Positions 7,362 to 12,893 of a DNA stretch of 13,773 nucleotides are shown here, piece by piece. The position numbers and the translations under genes were made by a program. Position 1 is the stretch's first letter. Each line of letters opens with the position of its first letter. The stretch covers positions 1-13,773 of the forward strand of contig JAIBHM010000028.1 of NCBI GenBank assembly GCA_020028535.1. Direction: 5' to 3'. The notes below the pieces were generated by a model. The model made no database searches, was not told the DNA's origin, and worked only from the letters and a program-made list of their open reading frames with translations. This DNA comes from Armatimonadota bacterium. GTDB lineage: Bacteria > Sysuimicrobiota > Sysuimicrobiia > Sysuimicrobiales > Kaftiobacteriaceae.

Positions 7362-8031
7362 AGAGCCCCCGCGACTGGTCCCGGACGACGCGTCCGGCGG
7401 CGAGCTGGACGACGCGCCGGCGCAGGATGTCGACGATCATCTTGTTGTGCGTGGTCATGATCACGGTTGTGCCCCGGAGGTTGATCCGCGAGAGGACCTG
7501 CATGATCTCCCACGATGAGTTGGGATCCAGGTTGCCGGTGGGCTCGTCCGCCAGCAGCAACGGCGGGTCGTTCACGATCGCCCGGGCGATGCTGATCCGT
7601 TGCTGTTCCCCGCCCGAGAGGTGCCCAGGCATCGCGTCCGGACGGTGGGCCAAGCCCACGAGGTCGAGCGCCCGTATGACCCGCGACCGGATCTCCTGGG
7701 GCGGCGCGCCGATGACGCGCAAGGCGAAGGCGATGTTTTCGAACACCGTGCGAGACGGCAGCAGCTTGAAATCCTGGAAGACGACGCCCAGCCCCCGGCG
7801 CAGCTCGGGGATGGCGCGATGCGGCAGCGCGCTCACGTCGCGTCCGGCCACAAAGACCCGACCTTCGGTGGGCGACTCGTCCCGATACAGGAGCTTGAGC
7901 AGGGTGGACTTCCCGGTGCCGGTAGGGCCGACGACAAACACAAACTCCCCCGGATCGACCCGGAGGGAGACGCGGCGGAGGGCGAGCACGCCGTTTGGAT
8001 ACCCTTTGGTCACGTCCTGAAATTGGACCAT
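7345..8031 (-). CDS. ftsE: Cell division ATP-binding protein FtsE
   Basis: Cytoplasmic ATPase of the FtsEX complex. The 228 residues contain every ABC motif in order: Walker A GPTGTGKST (35-43), the Q-loop in VFQDFKLLPSRTVFENI (Gln86), signature LSGGEQQR (138-145), Walker B LLLADEPTGNLD (158-169 with Asp162/Glu163), and the H-loop His195 in MTTHN. The stretch FQDFKLL..RTVFENIAFALRV is characteristic of FtsE, and the next gene encodes FtsX, which makes the assignment firm. Walker A reads PTGTGKS where many FtsE proteins have PSGAGKS, a conservative change. The start is the ATG at 8031 with a modest GGAG site. An 84-nt gap separates it from surE; I found no clear promoter or terminator there, so whether ftsE opens a new transcript is unresolved. 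Confidence 0.96.
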   Translation of the reverse strand: MVQFQDVTKGYPNGVLALRRVSLRVDPGEFVFVVGPTGTGKSTLLKLLYRDESPTEGRVFVAGRDVSALPHRAIPELRRGLGVVFQDFKLLPSRTVFENIAFALRVIGAPPQEIRSRVIRALDLVGLAHRPDAMPGHLSGGEQQRISIARAIVNDPPLLLADEPTGNLDPNSSWEIMQVLSRINLRGTTVIMTTHNKMIVDILRRRVVQLAAGRVVRDQSRGLYAVDA

Positions 8032-8115
8032 GCGCTGCTCCGACGAAAGTGTGAAAGGCGCGACGATGTATTCAGAACGCCGGAACCCGTGTTCTACGGC
8101 CCGTCCGGGATTCCT

Positions 8116-8898
8116 CTATTGATGAGGGGTTTCGAAAGGGACGGCCAGCGGCCAGCGGGCGATCACTTCGCGCAGCCGTTCGCTCGTAAGGTCCAGCCCG
8201 ATCGGCGTGACGGAAATCTGCCCGCGGGCCAGGGCCCAGCTATCCGTGCCCTCGTCGTCCATCTGGGGGGCGGGTTCTCCGGTCAGCCAGTAATAGGTCC
8301 GCCCGCGCGGGTCGGTGCGCTTCTCGAGCCGGCTGATGTAACGCTTCGTCCCCTGCCGCGTGATCGCCACCCCCGCGATCTGCGGGCCGGGAAGATTGGG
8401 GACGTTTACGTTGAGCAGCGTATCCTCGGGCAGCCCGTAGCGGATGATGGCCTGCGCGAGGTCCACCGCGAACTGCGCGGCGGTCGTGAAGACCGGGTTG
8501 CGGAAAGAACCGATACTGACCGCGATGCTGGGGACGCCGAAGATGGCGCCCTCCATGGCGCCGGACACCGTCCCGGAATATGTGAGATCGCGCCCCATGT
8601 TGGGGCCCACGTTGATCCCCGACACCACAATGTCCGGGCGGGAGCCGAGCAGGTCCAACATGCCGAGGGCCACGCAGTCCGCGGGGGTCCCGTTGGTCGC
8701 CCACGCCTGCGCGGCGGAACCGGCGATGCCGGACGGATGCGCGCGCAGCGGCTTGTGCAGGGTAATCGCGTGGCCGGTTGCGCTGCGTTCGTGCTCCGGC
8801 GCGACGACGTACACCTCGGAGGCGGCATCGAACGCGTGAACCAGCGCAGCCAGGCCGGGCGAGCCGATGCCGTCGTCGTTGGTGATCAGAACGCGCAC
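8116..8898 (-). CDS. surE: 5'/3'-nucleotidase SurE
   Basis: Cytoplasmic metal-dependent nucleoside monophosphatase of the SurE family, which removes phosphate from 5'- and 3'-nucleotides and in some species short polyphosphate. The 260-residue protein has the full metal and phosphate site: Asp8 and Asp9 in ITNDDGI, Ser39 in APEHERSATGH, and Asn96 in SGINVGPNMG. It also has TNGTPADCV (68-76) and YSGTVSGAMEGA. It starts with GTG at 8898, 7 nt after the cutA stop, preceded by GAGGG, so it is probably translated from the same transcript. The family is often linked to stationary-phase survival and nucleotide pool clean-up. The usual partner pcm is absent here; CutA and a macrodomain protein take that place. 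Confidence 0.95.
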   Translation of the reverse strand: MRVLITNDDGIGSPGLAALVHAFDAASEVYVVAPEHERSATGHAITLHKPLRAHPSGIAGSAAQAWATNGTPADCVALGMLDLLGSRPDIVVSGINVGPNMGRDLTYSGTVSGAMEGAIFGVPSIAVSIGSFRNPVFTTAAQFAVDLAQAIIRYGLPEDTLLNVNVPNLPGPQIAGVAITRQGTKRYISRLEKRTDPRGRTYYWLTGEPAPQMDDEGTDSWALARGQISVTPIGLDLTSERLREVIARWPLAVPFETPHQ

Positions 8899-8905
8899 GC
8901 GACCC

Positions 8906-9238
8906 TCACGCGCTCCGGGAGGGCGCGCGCACTGAATCGTCGATCCACTGTAAGTAGTCCGGGTTGCCTCCGATGATCGGCAGCGCGATGACTTCCGGGA
9001 CGGTGTAACTGTGGAGTTCCCGCACCCGGCGGATCACCGCCTCCAGCAGATCCTCCCGCGTCTTCAGGACGATCAGCGCCTCGCCGGAGCGCTCCACGTT
9101 GCCCTGCCACCAGTACGTCGACGCGATCGACGCGATGAGATTGCTGCAGGCGGCCAGCTTCTCGTCCACCACAGTTTGGCCGATCGCCGCAGCCTCTTCC
9201 GCCGATCCGGCGGTCACCAGGACCAGGATGTGCCGCAT
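8906..9238 (-). CDS. cutA: CutA-family divalent-cation tolerance protein
   Basis: Small trimeric cytoplasmic protein of the CutA1 family, related in fold to PII signalling proteins. It was first linked to copper tolerance but its role is uncertain. The 110 residues show the family signatures ASTYWWQGNVERSGE (39-53), IVLKT (56-60) and SYTVPEVIALPI (77-88), followed by GNPDYLQWIDDS (91-102). The ATG at 9238 shares one base with the macrodomain stop (TGATG) and has GGAGG 10 nt upstream inside that gene, supporting coupling. A TTG one codon earlier is less likely. Length is normal for the family. Confidence 0.93.
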   Translation of the reverse strand: MRHILVLVTAGSAEEAAAIGQTVVDEKLAACSNLIASIASTYWWQGNVERSGEALIVLKTREDLLEAVIRRVRELHSYTVPEVIALPIIGGNPDYLQWIDDSVRAPSRSA

Positions 9239-9762
9239 CAATCCGCGTCCTCCAACGCCTGAGTGAACGCCTCCGACGCCTCGGCGTTCACTCCCACCAG
9301 AATGATTGACCGCAGGCCGGTCGGCCCGCGTAAATAGGCGGTGATCTCCTCCAGCATCAGCTGCGCCGCTTCATCGAGAGGAAACCCTCCCACGCCGGTG
9401 CCAAGGGCGGGCAGCGCGAGCGAAGTCAGGGCGAGGTCGTCGGCCGCACGCAGGCTGGCGCGCGTGGCCGCGCGGATCGTCGGGCCATCCGTTGCGAGAT
9501 CTTGCCCCATCGTGGCCGCGTGAATGACGTAGCGGCAGGGAAGCCGGCCGGCGCCGGTTGCCACGGCCTGACCGGCCTCGATCGGCGCCTTGCCCATGGC
9601 TTCCCGCTCGATGTCTTCTCCCCCGGCGCGTTTGATCGCCCCCGCGACGCCGCCGCCCATCCACAGATGAGTATTGGCGGCGTTCACAATGGCATCGGCC
9701 GTGAGGCGGGTGATGTCCCCTTGTTGGACCGTGACCACCGTATTGCCGAAGCGCCTGTCCAT
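9238..9762 (-). CDS. Macrodomain protein, probable ADP-ribose-binding or ADP-ribosyl hydrolase
   Basis: Stand-alone macrodomain of 174 residues. Members bind ADP-ribose, and many remove it from proteins, DNA or O-acetyl-ADP-ribose. Visible motifs, in order: QQGDIT (13-18, Asp16 contacting adenine in the family), DAIVNAAN (23-30, with the Asn pair), GGGVAGAI (36-43, the catalytic-loop glycines), and LPALGTGVGGFPLDEAA (117-133, the diphosphate-binding loop). The pattern resembles MacroD/Af1521-type proteins more than the DarG or PARG branches. The open frame extends upstream to 9954, but that part overlaps the HEAT gene and is low-complexity, so I choose the ATG at 9762, 41 nt after the HEAT stop. 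No ribosome site is obvious before it. Neighbours CutA and SurE suggest nucleotide or NAD metabolite housekeeping rather than a toxin system, since no ADP-ribosyltransferase gene is adjacent. Confidence 0.88.
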   Translation of the reverse strand: MDRRFGNTVVTVQQGDITRLTADAIVNAANTHLWMGGGVAGAIKRAGGEDIEREAMGKAPIEAGQAVATGAGRLPCRYVIHAATMGQDLATDGPTIRAATRASLRAADDLALTSLALPALGTGVGGFPLDEAAQLMLEEITAYLRGPTGLRSIILVGVNAEASEAFTQALEDAD

Positions 9763-9803
9763 GGATGGGCGCAGCAGACGAGGAAACGAGGGGGTCGAAC
9801 TGC

Positions 9804-10958
9804 CTAGTCCTGCTCTCTCCACCAGTCGGGAGAGATGTCCTTGCCGCGTGTGAACTTCCGCACCTGCGGCCGGGTGCCGGCGCGATCCTTGGCGACCCGC
9901 GCGCGCAACTCCTCGTACTCGTGCAGTCCGGTGAGGATCTTGAGCGTGTTCCACGCGGCTTCTTCCACCTGCTCGCCATCGTGCATGATCAGCTGCACGA
10001 GCGGGTCCACGACGCGCTTGTCCCGCAGGCGCGCCATGATCCGGATGGCCAGGCGCTTCACATCGACGTCTTCGTCCGCCAGCGCGTGCACCAGCTGATC
10101 GAGGGCGCCGTCGCCGAGCAGCGCGAAGAGCGCCTTCAGCGCAAAGCGGCGCACCTTGGCGCTCGGGGTCTCGAGGGATTCCTGGAGGTGCTTGGTGACC
10201 TCCGCGCGAGGCCTCGCGGCCAGCCCCTCGATCACTTCCCGGGGCAGCGCAATCTCCCGGTCGGCGGTGTGCGGCATCTCCAGCACGCCCCGCTCTTCCA
10301 GGCGGGCGATCGTGGTGACCACTGCCTCCTGCATGCGCGGATCGTCGAGGAAGAGGTCCACCAGCGGGCCGACGACGCGCTTGTCGCCGATGCGTCCGAG
10401 CACAGAGATGGCGGTGAGCCGGACGTATTGATTCTCGTCCCCCATCATCTCCAGGAGGGGATCGATGGAGCGCGTGCCCATGTCCACCAGGATCTTCCAG
10501 ACCTGGTTGCCGATCCGCCGCCGGAGATTGCGGTCCTTGAAGGCCTCCATCAGCGGGACGACGGCGTCGGGGCCGATCCGCACGAGGGCATCGGTTGAAG
10601 CGAGCTGGAGGGAGCGCTCCCGGCGGGCCAGCACACGGATCAGAGGCTCGACCGCCCCGCGATCGCGCATGTCGCGCAGCCCGTTGACAGCCTGCAGCAC
10701 GACTTGCTCGGAGCGGTCACCCAGCGCGGTGCGCAGGGCCTCCATCGCGCCGGTGCCGCCGATCCGGCGCAGCGCCATCACGGCGCTCTTGCGGACGTAC
10801 TCGTCCGAATCCTGGAGGGCCTCGCCCAAGGCCGCGACGGCGCGCTCGTCGCCCATCTTGCCGAGCTGGTGCGCGGCGTCGCTGCGGACGGTGACGTCCG
10901 GGCTGCGGAGGCGCTGAAGCCACCGCTCAAGATCCGTATCCTGTGCGGCATCGGGCAT
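9804..10958 (-). CDS. HEAT-repeat (PBS-lyase type) protein of unknown function
   Basis: A 384-residue protein made almost wholly of tandem helical HEAT-like repeats from about residue 5 to 345, typically with an Asp/Val..VR..A...L motif, for example SPDVTVRSDAAHQLGKMGDE (19-38), DSDEYVRKSAVMALRRIG (50-67) and DENQYVRLTAISVLGRIGDK (174-193). A break near 220-250 separates two repeat blocks. A basic tail with a final DWWREQD follows. There is no signal peptide, transmembrane segment or cysteine, so a cytoplasmic scaffold is likely. Similarity to phycobilin-lyase repeats is structural and does not imply pigment chemistry. It is the first gene of the leftward cluster, 41 nt before the macrodomain gene. 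AGGAGG at 10976-10971 precedes the ATG by 12 nt. The biological partner is unknown. Confidence 0.85.
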   Translation of the reverse strand: MPDAAQDTDLERWLQRLRSPDVTVRSDAAHQLGKMGDERAVAALGEALQDSDEYVRKSAVMALRRIGGTGAMEALRTALGDRSEQVVLQAVNGLRDMRDRGAVEPLIRVLARRERSLQLASTDALVRIGPDAVVPLMEAFKDRNLRRRIGNQVWKILVDMGTRSIDPLLEMMGDENQYVRLTAISVLGRIGDKRVVGPLVDLFLDDPRMQEAVVTTIARLEERGVLEMPHTADREIALPREVIEGLAARPRAEVTKHLQESLETPSAKVRRFALKALFALLGDGALDQLVHALADEDVDVKRLAIRIMARLRDKRVVDPLVQLIMHDGEQVEEAAWNTLKILTGLHEYEELRARVAKDRAGTRPQVRKFTRGKDISPDWWREQD

Positions 10959-10970
10959 GGGGGGACATGT

Positions 10971-10989
10971 CCTCCTAGCTCTAATCTTA
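10971..10989 (-). promoter_or_regulatory. Ribosome site and possible -10 box of the HEAT gene
   Basis: On the minus strand TAAGAT (10989-10984) could serve as a -10 box and AGGAGG (10976-10971) is a clear Shine-Dalgarno for the HEAT-repeat gene. I see no good -35 element 16-18 nt further upstream, so the promoter part is tentative. The position fits a divergent promoter region shared with the rightward operon. Confidence 0.35.
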
Positions 10990-11023
10990 GACGACTTCTC
11001 GCAGGCCCGGAAGTAATCCTTGC

Positions 11024-11052
11024 TTGAATGTTCGGGGGTCGACGGCTATACT
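11024..11052 (+). promoter_or_regulatory. Sigma-70-like promoter of the nuclease-like gene and hpt
   Basis: TTGAAT (11024-11029) and TATACT (11047-11052) are separated by exactly 17 nt, matching the -35 and -10 consensus at 4 and 5 of 6 positions. Transcription would start near 11059. The -10 lies inside a small inverted repeat, CGGCT (11043-11047) and AGCCG (11054-11058). This promoter lies downstream of the earliest in-frame start (TTG at 11020) and so supports the later GTG start at 11101. Confidence 0.65.
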
Positions 11053-11080
11053 AAGCCGGAAAGTGATGCGCCGTTCGTGC

Positions 11081-11089
11081 AGGAGGTGA
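11081..11089 (+). promoter_or_regulatory. Shine-Dalgarno AGGAGGTGA before the GTG start at 11101
   Basis: AGGAGGTGA is a perfect complement of the 16S rRNA tail. It lies 11 nt before the in-frame GTG at 11101, slightly long but acceptable, and there is no better start between them. It decides the start of the nuclease-like gene. Confidence 0.6.
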
Positions 11090-11100
11090 CACCGCACCAG

Positions 11101-11469
11101 GTGCGCGATCGCGACAACCAGGGAGACTCCGCAGCCACCAGACCACGATTCGCCCACGAATCCGAAGAAGCGTTCGCCAGCCTCCTTGACTTCTACGGCA
11201 TCCGCTGGGAGTACGAACCCCGAAGTTTCCCCCTCGAACGGGATGAGGAGGGACACGTCACTGAAAGTTTCAGCCCGGACTTCTACCTCCCTGATTTTGA
11301 CCTGTACATCGAGCTGACCACCCTGAAGCAGAGTCTGGTCACCCGCAAGAACCGGAAGGTGCGCCGTCTGCGCGCGCTCTACCCCGACGTGCGGCTCAAG
11401 ATCTTCTACGGCCGCGACTTCCGCAGCCTGCTGTTCAAGTACGGCCTGGCCCGGCCCGACACGCACTAA
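11101..11469 (+). CDS. Small protein resembling a PD-(D/E)XK nuclease fold, active site altered
   Basis: I do not recognise a characterised family member. From the GTG at 11101 it is 122 residues. A disordered start is followed by a helix with Glu20/Glu22/Glu23 (HESEEAFASLLDFYGI), then a core reading FSPDFYLPDFDLYIELTTLKQ (57-77), and a basic helix and strand TRKNRKVRRLRALYPDVRLKIFY (81-103). The order helix-Glu, PDFYLP with Asp60, then a strand ending in Glu71-x-x resembles the PD-(D/E)XK fold (Vsr- or Mrr-like small nucleases). However, the catalytic Lys of ExK is Thr73, with Lys76 nearby as a possible substitute. It has its own promoter and ribosome site and ends 8 nt before hpt, so it is probably co-expressed with it. 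Both nuclease activity and a non-catalytic nucleic-acid-binding role are inference. Confidence 0.72.
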   Translation: MRDRDNQGDSAATRPRFAHESEEAFASLLDFYGIRWEYEPRSFPLERDEEGHVTESFSPDFYLPDFDLYIELTTLKQSLVTRKNRKVRRLRALYPDVRLKIFYGRDFRSLLFKYGLARPDTH

Positions 11470-11477
11470 CTCCCGCG

Positions 11478-12026
11478 ATGGCCCTGGACGAGCACATCGA
11501 CCGGGTGCTCTTCACGGAGGCCCAGATTCAAACGCGCATCCGCGAGCTTGCCGCCACGATTTCGGCCGACTACGCTCACACCACCCCGCTGCTGGTCAGC
11601 GTGTTGAAGGGCGCGCTGTACTTCATGGCCGACCTGACCCGGGCCATGACTATTCCGATTGCCATGGATTTCATGGCGATCACGACCTACGGCTCAGCGC
11701 AGGCGTCCTCGGGAGCGGTGCGGTTGATCAAAGACTTGGACGAGGAGATCAGCGGCCGGCACGTCCTGCTGCTGGAGGACATCATCGACACCGGCCTGAC
11801 CGCGGCCTATCTGCTGCGAACCCTCCGCGCGCGCGACCCCGCCAGCCTGCGTATCTGCGCGCTGCTCGACAAGACGGCCCGCCGCATCGTCGACACCCTG
11901 CCGATCAGCTACCGCGGCTTCGAAGTGCCGGACATGTTCGTGGTGGGATACGGCCTGGATTACAAGCAGCTCTACCGGAACTTGCCCTTCATCGGGGTGC
12001 TGAAACCAGAAGTGGTGGCGTCGTAG
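11478..12026 (+). CDS. hpt: Hypoxanthine phosphoribosyltransferase
   Basis: Cytoplasmic purine salvage enzyme that joins hypoxanthine (and usually guanine) to PRPP, giving IMP or GMP. The 182-residue length is typical. Motifs: SVLKGALYFMADL (41-53, the Lys-Gly pyrophosphate loop), the flexible loop with ITTYGSA (68-74), the PRPP-binding signature VLLLEDIIDTGLTA (96-109, acidic pair Glu100/Asp101), Asp131-Lys132 in LLDKTARR that contacts the purine, and FVVGYGLDYKQLYRNLPFIGVL (154-175), a bacterial Hpt hallmark. The ATG at 11478 has no Shine-Dalgarno of its own and lies 8 nt after the preceding stop, so translation probably depends on the upstream gene. hpt often neighbours tilS and ftsH in other bacteria; that context is absent here. 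Its stop is one base from the stop of the convergent PilZ gene. Confidence 0.96.
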   Translation: MALDEHIDRVLFTEAQIQTRIRELAATISADYAHTTPLLVSVLKGALYFMADLTRAMTIPIAMDFMAITTYGSAQASSGAVRLIKDLDEEISGRHVLLLEDIIDTGLTAAYLLRTLRARDPASLRICALLDKTARRIVDTLPISYRGFEVPDMFVVGYGLDYKQLYRNLPFIGVLKPEVVAS

Positions 12027-12027
12027 A

Positions 12028-12657
12028 CTAGCGGGGCCGCCGCTGTGCGAGCTCCAGGCGGAACACGAACCGTACGATTCGCTGCCGGTCTTCCTCTGCA
12101 ATTTGCAGGAACTGGCTGCCGGCAAGCCAGCGCGACCCGCGCAGAATCTCCCGCACGTACTTGGCGCGGCACTGGGCTTTGATCGGCAGCCTGCCATCGG
12201 GAATGTTCAGGGAGATGCCGAAGTCGTTACCCTCATCCACCGACGGGATCTCGCCGAAGAGCAGACTGATTCCACCGCCACTGACGTCCTTGGTCACGCA
12301 GCGAGTGCGGGCTCCGTTCCAGTCCATTTCCGCGTTGAGGCTGGCATCGCGTCGAACGAAGTCGCGGCGTTGCGTGCGCAGCGGCTCTCCGTTCATCTGG
12401 ATGACGACCAGGCCCTCGGGCGTTCGCTCGCCGGAGACATCGCGCACGCTACCTTCTTCCTCGTAGAGCCCGTCTTTGCGGACAAAGGTCATGCGGATGC
12501 CGACATCCGGCGCGAGCGCGCCGTCTTCCTGCCGCGGCAGCGGCAGCGCCAGGGTCATGACGTGACCCTCGGCGATTTCCCTGACCTCGCCGGCATACGA
12601 CTCTCCGGCGGGCAGGACTTCGACCATCACACGTTCCCCAACCCTCGGCCGATACAC
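12028..12657 (-). CDS. PilZ-domain c-di-GMP-binding protein, YcgR-like
   Basis: Probable cyclic-di-GMP receptor. With the GTG start at 12657 it has 209 residues: an N-terminal YcgR-type beta domain (about 1-92) and a PilZ domain (about 95-205). The two c-di-GMP motifs are present: the RxxxR motif in QRRDFVRRD (Arg98 and Arg102) and D-x-S-x-x-G as DVSGGG (124-129). In YcgR-like proteins c-di-GMP links the two domains and alters flagellar or polysaccharide output; the target here is unknown. The open frame reaches back to 12732, but that part crosses a -10-like box and a palindrome. GGGGGAGGGG ending 4 nt before the GTG at 12657 supports the shorter form. No signal peptide or membrane segment is seen. 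The gene stands alone on this strand and converges on hpt. Confidence 0.85.
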   Translation of the reverse strand: MYRPRVGERVMVEVLPAGESYAGEVREIAEGHVMTLALPLPRQEDGALAPDVGIRMTFVRKDGLYEEEGSVRDVSGERTPEGLVVIQMNGEPLRTQRRDFVRRDASLNAEMDWNGARTRCVTKDVSGGGISLLFGEIPSVDEGNDFGISLNIPDGRLPIKAQCRAKYVREILRGSRWLAGSQFLQIAEEDRQRIVRFVFRLELAQRRPR

Positions 12658-12685
12658 CCGGCCCCTCCCCCGCCGCGCGAGTGTT

Positions 12686-12691
12686 ATTATG
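12686..12691 (-). promoter_or_regulatory. Possible -10 box of the PilZ gene
   Basis: Minus-strand CATAAT (12691-12686) matches TATAAT at five of six positions and lies about 29 nt upstream of the GTG start. No recognisable -35 is found 16-18 nt further up; that position is instead occupied by the palindrome at 12705-12739, as might occur at a regulated promoter. Confidence 0.4.
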
Positions 12692-12704
12692 CGCGGGCGC
12701 GCGA

Positions 12705-12739
12705 CGACGCAGGGTGGAAAAATTTCCACCACTGCGTCG
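12705..12739. repeat. Long imperfect palindrome upstream of the PilZ gene
   Basis: Left arm CGACGCAGGGTGGAAA (12705-12720) and right arm TTTCCACCACTGCGTCG (12723-12739) are inverted copies, differing only by one extra base in the right arm, around a two-base AA centre. That gives 16 matched positions. Neither strand shows a T-run after it, so it does not look like an intrinsic terminator. It overlaps the expected -35 region of the PilZ promoter, which suggests an operator for a dimeric regulator, or an RNA hairpin if transcribed from upstream. Confidence 0.75.
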
Positions 12740-12837
12740 CAGGTGTTCCAGGAATACTATCGGCGAAGTGACCCCAATCTTGAGGTGCCCCCACGGGAGG
12801 CGTCCTAGACGAGGGTGCGTCAACGGTGAGGCACACT

Positions 12838-12875
12838 AAAAAGGCGGCGTGCCGCAAGCAGAGAGACACGCCGCC
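12838..12875 (-). terminator. Rho-independent terminator of the NCS2 permease gene
   Basis: On the minus strand the stem arms GGCGGCGTG (12875-12867) and CACGCCGCC (12851-12843) pair perfectly over nine bases, followed at once by TTTTT (12842-12838). It begins 18 nt after the permease stop codon, as expected for an intrinsic terminator of that leftward gene. Confidence 0.88.
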
Positions 12876-12893
12876 CTTGTTACTGCTGCAAAA

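Noticed and set aside
7600..8976. Plus-strand open frame of 458 codons antisense to ftsE and surE
   Set aside because: Same GC-driven effect; it crosses two unrelated well-supported genes and shows no recognisable domain or ribosome site.
9238..9762. Macrodomain as antitoxin of a DarTG-like toxin-antitoxin pair
   Set aside because: No ADP-ribosyltransferase (DarT) gene is adjacent; neighbours are CutA and a HEAT-repeat protein, and the motifs resemble MacroD-type proteins.
9763..9954. N-terminal extension of the macrodomain frame
   Set aside because: It lies partly within the HEAT-repeat gene, is Arg/His/Gly-rich, and the macrodomain proper begins just after the ATG at 9762.
12658..12869. 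Extended PilZ frame to 12732 and a 60-codon minus-strand frame 12687-12869
   Set aside because: The extension and the small frame cross the palindrome, the -10-like box and the terminator, and show no domain or ribosome site.
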